The translations under genes were made by a program, and so were the position numbers. From positions 1-23,414 of the IMG/VR virus record IMGVR_UViG_3300021961_000647: DNA of 23,414 nt. The stretch is one strand, 5' to 3'. The notes under the pieces are model-generated. The model saw nothing but the letters and a program-made list of their open reading frames with translations, was not told where the DNA came from and did not search any database. Every line of letters begins with the position of its first letter. Position 1 is the stretch's first letter. Shown here in pieces: positions 21,549 through 23,414 of this stretch. This stretch comes from a virus.

Positions 21549-23414
21549 TGTCACAAATAAACCCAGTATGCTCTGTTAATGTTATCGACCCAATGCTAGA
21601 TGCTTATGCAAAGAGTAAAAGCATTGACCCAGAGAAAGCTGCTGAGGTTGTTAGCTCAGCCTTTGAGGGCGCTCTAGCAGGTAAGAAACCTAACTTTGGA
21701 CAGAAGCTAAATGAGTTGTTAATTAACTCAATGCTATCAGGTCTGGGTACACCAGTGGTTAACACGATTGGTAACGGTATTCAGACTCTGATTAAACCTA
21801 TCCTCGCTGTACTTCAGTCCCTACCTAAAGGGAAAGAGGAACAAAGGGCTGCTAGAGCGATGTTGTCTGCTGCCTTTGATGGATGGAAAAATGACTCTAT
21901 CTTCTTTAGTTCTGCTTGGAAGAGTGGGTTGCCTGTAGACTTCTCAATAACCCCTAAGTCATTGGGGTTATCTCCTAAGAAGTTCGACGAGTTGATGCAA
22001 GATTTAGGTGTAACCCCTGACCCTACGACTGGAGAGATTAACCCAGAGGTAGCCCGTCAGTTGTTAGGTGACAGCTATGACTACATGACCCAAGCGATTG
22101 GTGGTAGGACTGGTAAAATTGTTCGACTACCCACCAAGTTGACAGTCGCAATCGACGAGTATTTTAAAGCTCGTATGCGTAGCCAACGTATGATGAACTA
22201 CCTAAGTCGTAAAGCCTCTAAGGATGAGGCTGATGGGCTAGGTTCGTATGATGACTTGTACAAGAAATATAAGGACGAGGTGTTCCTAACTGGTAAAGCT
22301 GAAGACTTGTATGGGAACATGGAGCGATTCGAGCAGTCAGTAGGTAAAGACTTCGACACTGCAATCTTTGATGTTCGCAACTATGCTAAGGATGGTACGT
22401 TCCAATCTGAGTTGATTGGTAGTATGAAAAAGATACAAGAATTGAAGGGGGAGGGAAGGAATGCTTTCCAAGTTACTTTCACCCAGATAGTACCATTCTT
22501 ACGTACACCTTGGAACATCTTCCTAGAGAGTGGTGGTTATATCCCCGGAGTTGGTTACCTTATCAGACCAACCAAGACTATCACTACAAAGAAGGTTACC
22601 ACAAATGCTGCTGGTGAAGAGATTGTAAACTTCGTAACAGCGGCTGAGCGTATGAGTATGGCTGATATGCACGCTCGTCAGCTTGTTGGTCTTGGTATGA
22701 CACTAGGTATGTATGGGTTACATAAGGAAGGGAGACTTACTGGTTCTGAACCTAGTGACCCTGCTGAAAGAGCAACATGGCAAGCAGAGGGTAAGCAACC
22801 ATTGTCAATTAAGGTGGGTGATACTTGGATTTCATACGCTAGAGTTGAACCATTTGCCACGGTGATGGGGTTATCCGCTGATGCTTTTGCTGAGACTGAC
22901 CGCATTTTGGCTGGTAAGGTACAAGAGGATAAAGAGTGGGAAGAGGCTAGGAATGTAGCTTGGTCATCCATCAAAGCTAATATGTTACAGAAGACTTTCA
23001 TGCAAGGTTTTCACGACATCTTAGTTCCTATCTTTGATAAGGATGCTAGTGGTGCTAAGGACATTATTGACAACTTTGCTAAGCGTTTTGTCCCTGCTAT
23101 CTCTAACACATTCGCTCGTGCTATCGACCCCTCTGAGCGTGAGGCTGTCTCAACAATAGAGAAGATGCAACAGCGTATTCCCTACTTCCGAGAGATGCTG
23201 CCAGAGAAGTATGCACCCTTTAGTGCTGACCCTAATGTGTTAGCTCCAATGCAAACTAACACAATGCAGGCTCTGACTGGTGTTGCAGTAGCCCCTGAGC
23301 AGACAGAGTTCCAGAAGCGCATTGCTGCTATGGGTGTTTCTATAGCTCCAGTGTCTAGGAAGATGGGTGGTCAGGACTTAACTGCCGAAGAGCTGGGTGA
23401 GTATAAGAAGTTGA
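21548..23414 (+). CDS. Large internal/ejection protein, continues beyond the window
   Basis: At least 622 codons from ATG 21548 (in a TAATG junction) to the window end with no stop. A GGAG at 21534-21537 may serve as ribosome binding site, 10 bases away. It begins MSQINPVCSVNVIDPMLDAY; NELLINSMLSGLGTPVVNTIGNGI (about 56-79) resembles the NxxLSGxxTxxxN segment in very large phage internal proteins. Helical charged regions, AFQVTFTQIVPFLRTPWNIFLESG (about 309-332) and FAKRFVPAISNTFARAIDPSER follow. Order after three other internal proteins fits the T7 gp16 position. No catalytic motif is visible in the part present. Confidence 0.78.
   Translation, partial: MSQINPVCSVNVIDPMLDAYAKSKSIDPEKAAEVVSSAFEGALAGKKPNFGQKLNELLINSMLSGLGTPVVNTIGNGIQTLIKPILAVLQSLPKGKEEQRAARAMLSAAFDGWKNDSIFFSSAWKSGLPVDFSITPKSLGLSPKKFDELMQDLGVTPDPTTGEINPEVARQLLGDSYDYMTQAIGGRTGKIVRLPTKLTVAIDEYFKARMRSQRMMNYLSRKASKDEADGLGSYDDLYKKYKDEVFLTGKAEDLYGNMERFEQSVGKDFDTAIFDVRNYAKDGTFQSELIGSMKKIQELKGEGRNAFQVTFTQIVPFLRTPWNIFLESGGYIPGVGYLIRPTKTITTKKVTTNAAGEEIVNFVTAAERMSMADMHARQLVGLGMTLGMYGLHKEGRLTGSEPSDPAERATWQAEGKQPLSIKVGDTWISYARVEPFATVMGLSADAFAETDRILAGKVQEDKEWEEARNVAWSSIKANMLQKTFMQGFHDILVPIFDKDASGAKDIIDNFAKRFVPAISNTFARAIDPSEREAVSTIEKMQQRIPYFREMLPEKYAPFSADPNVLAPMQTNTMQALTGVAVAPEQTEFQKRIAAMGVSIAPVSRKMGGQDLTAEELGEYKKL

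Noticed and set aside
21521-21550. Programmed -1 frameshift at TTTCCC near the end of the 19515-21548 gene
   Set aside because: The bases do not form a proper slippery heptamer in the zero frame and no downstream pseudoknot was evident; a TAATG restart, used elsewhere in this window, explains the junction.
1-23414. CRISPR array or T7-type phage RNA polymerase promoters
   Set aside because: No evenly spaced repeats with unique spacers, and no repeated 20-base-type motif other than the sigma70-like P1, P2 and P3.

Overview
The window is one strand of a tailed bacteriophage genome (Caudoviricetes). It holds almost the whole virion-assembly half of a short-tailed, T7-like phage. Every supported gene is on the + strand and tightly packed. 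Neighbouring genes often share TAATG or ATGA stop/start junctions, which suggests translational coupling. No tRNA, integrase, transposase or CRISPR array is visible. The host is not identifiable from this sequence. Extended -10 promoters with perfect sigma70 boxes, a lipobox protein and Shine-Dalgarno sites point to a Gram-negative bacterium whose own RNA polymerase reads these genes.

Layout: (a) 1-525 is a leader without a confident gene. It holds a strong promoter (P1), clustered CTATATAG palindromes, a 16-bp direct repeat and a long hairpin just before the first ribosome binding site. (b) 526-6025 is packaging plus lysis: a small terminase-like protein with AT-hook motifs, a probable GH19-like lysin, a lipoprotein with a C-terminal membrane segment (candidate unimolecular spanin), a tiny exported protein, the large terminase and the portal. 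(c) Promoter P2 and 6093-8343 hold two small proteins (one zinc-ribbon-like), the scaffold and the major capsid protein, closed by a UUCG-loop terminator. (d) 8435-15048 is the host-recognition and accessory block: an 801-aa Ala/Ser/Thr-rich tail fibre, a glycine-rich adhesin, a small unknown protein, two adjacent cupins, a holin-like protein, a coiled-coil membrane protein, a small basic protein and two unknown probable virion proteins. (e) Promoter P3 and 15101-23414 hold tail tube A, tail nozzle B, a short second fibre and four large internal/ejection proteins, the last cut by the window edge.

How it fits together: three nearly identical promoters stand directly upstream of the terminase/portal, scaffold/capsid and tail/ejection modules. 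P2 and P3 are 41/44 identical and each copy includes the stop codon of the gene before it, so this looks like a duplicated regulatory cassette that splits one late region into separately started transcripts. Lysin and spanin candidates sit beside the terminase genes, as in T7, while a holin-like gene lies about 10 kb away. The best leads for something not well described are the hairpin with two G-U compensations, the duplicated promoter-plus-stop element, the lysin between the terminase genes, the cupin pair beside the adhesin, and the C-terminal motif shared by two fibres of very different length.
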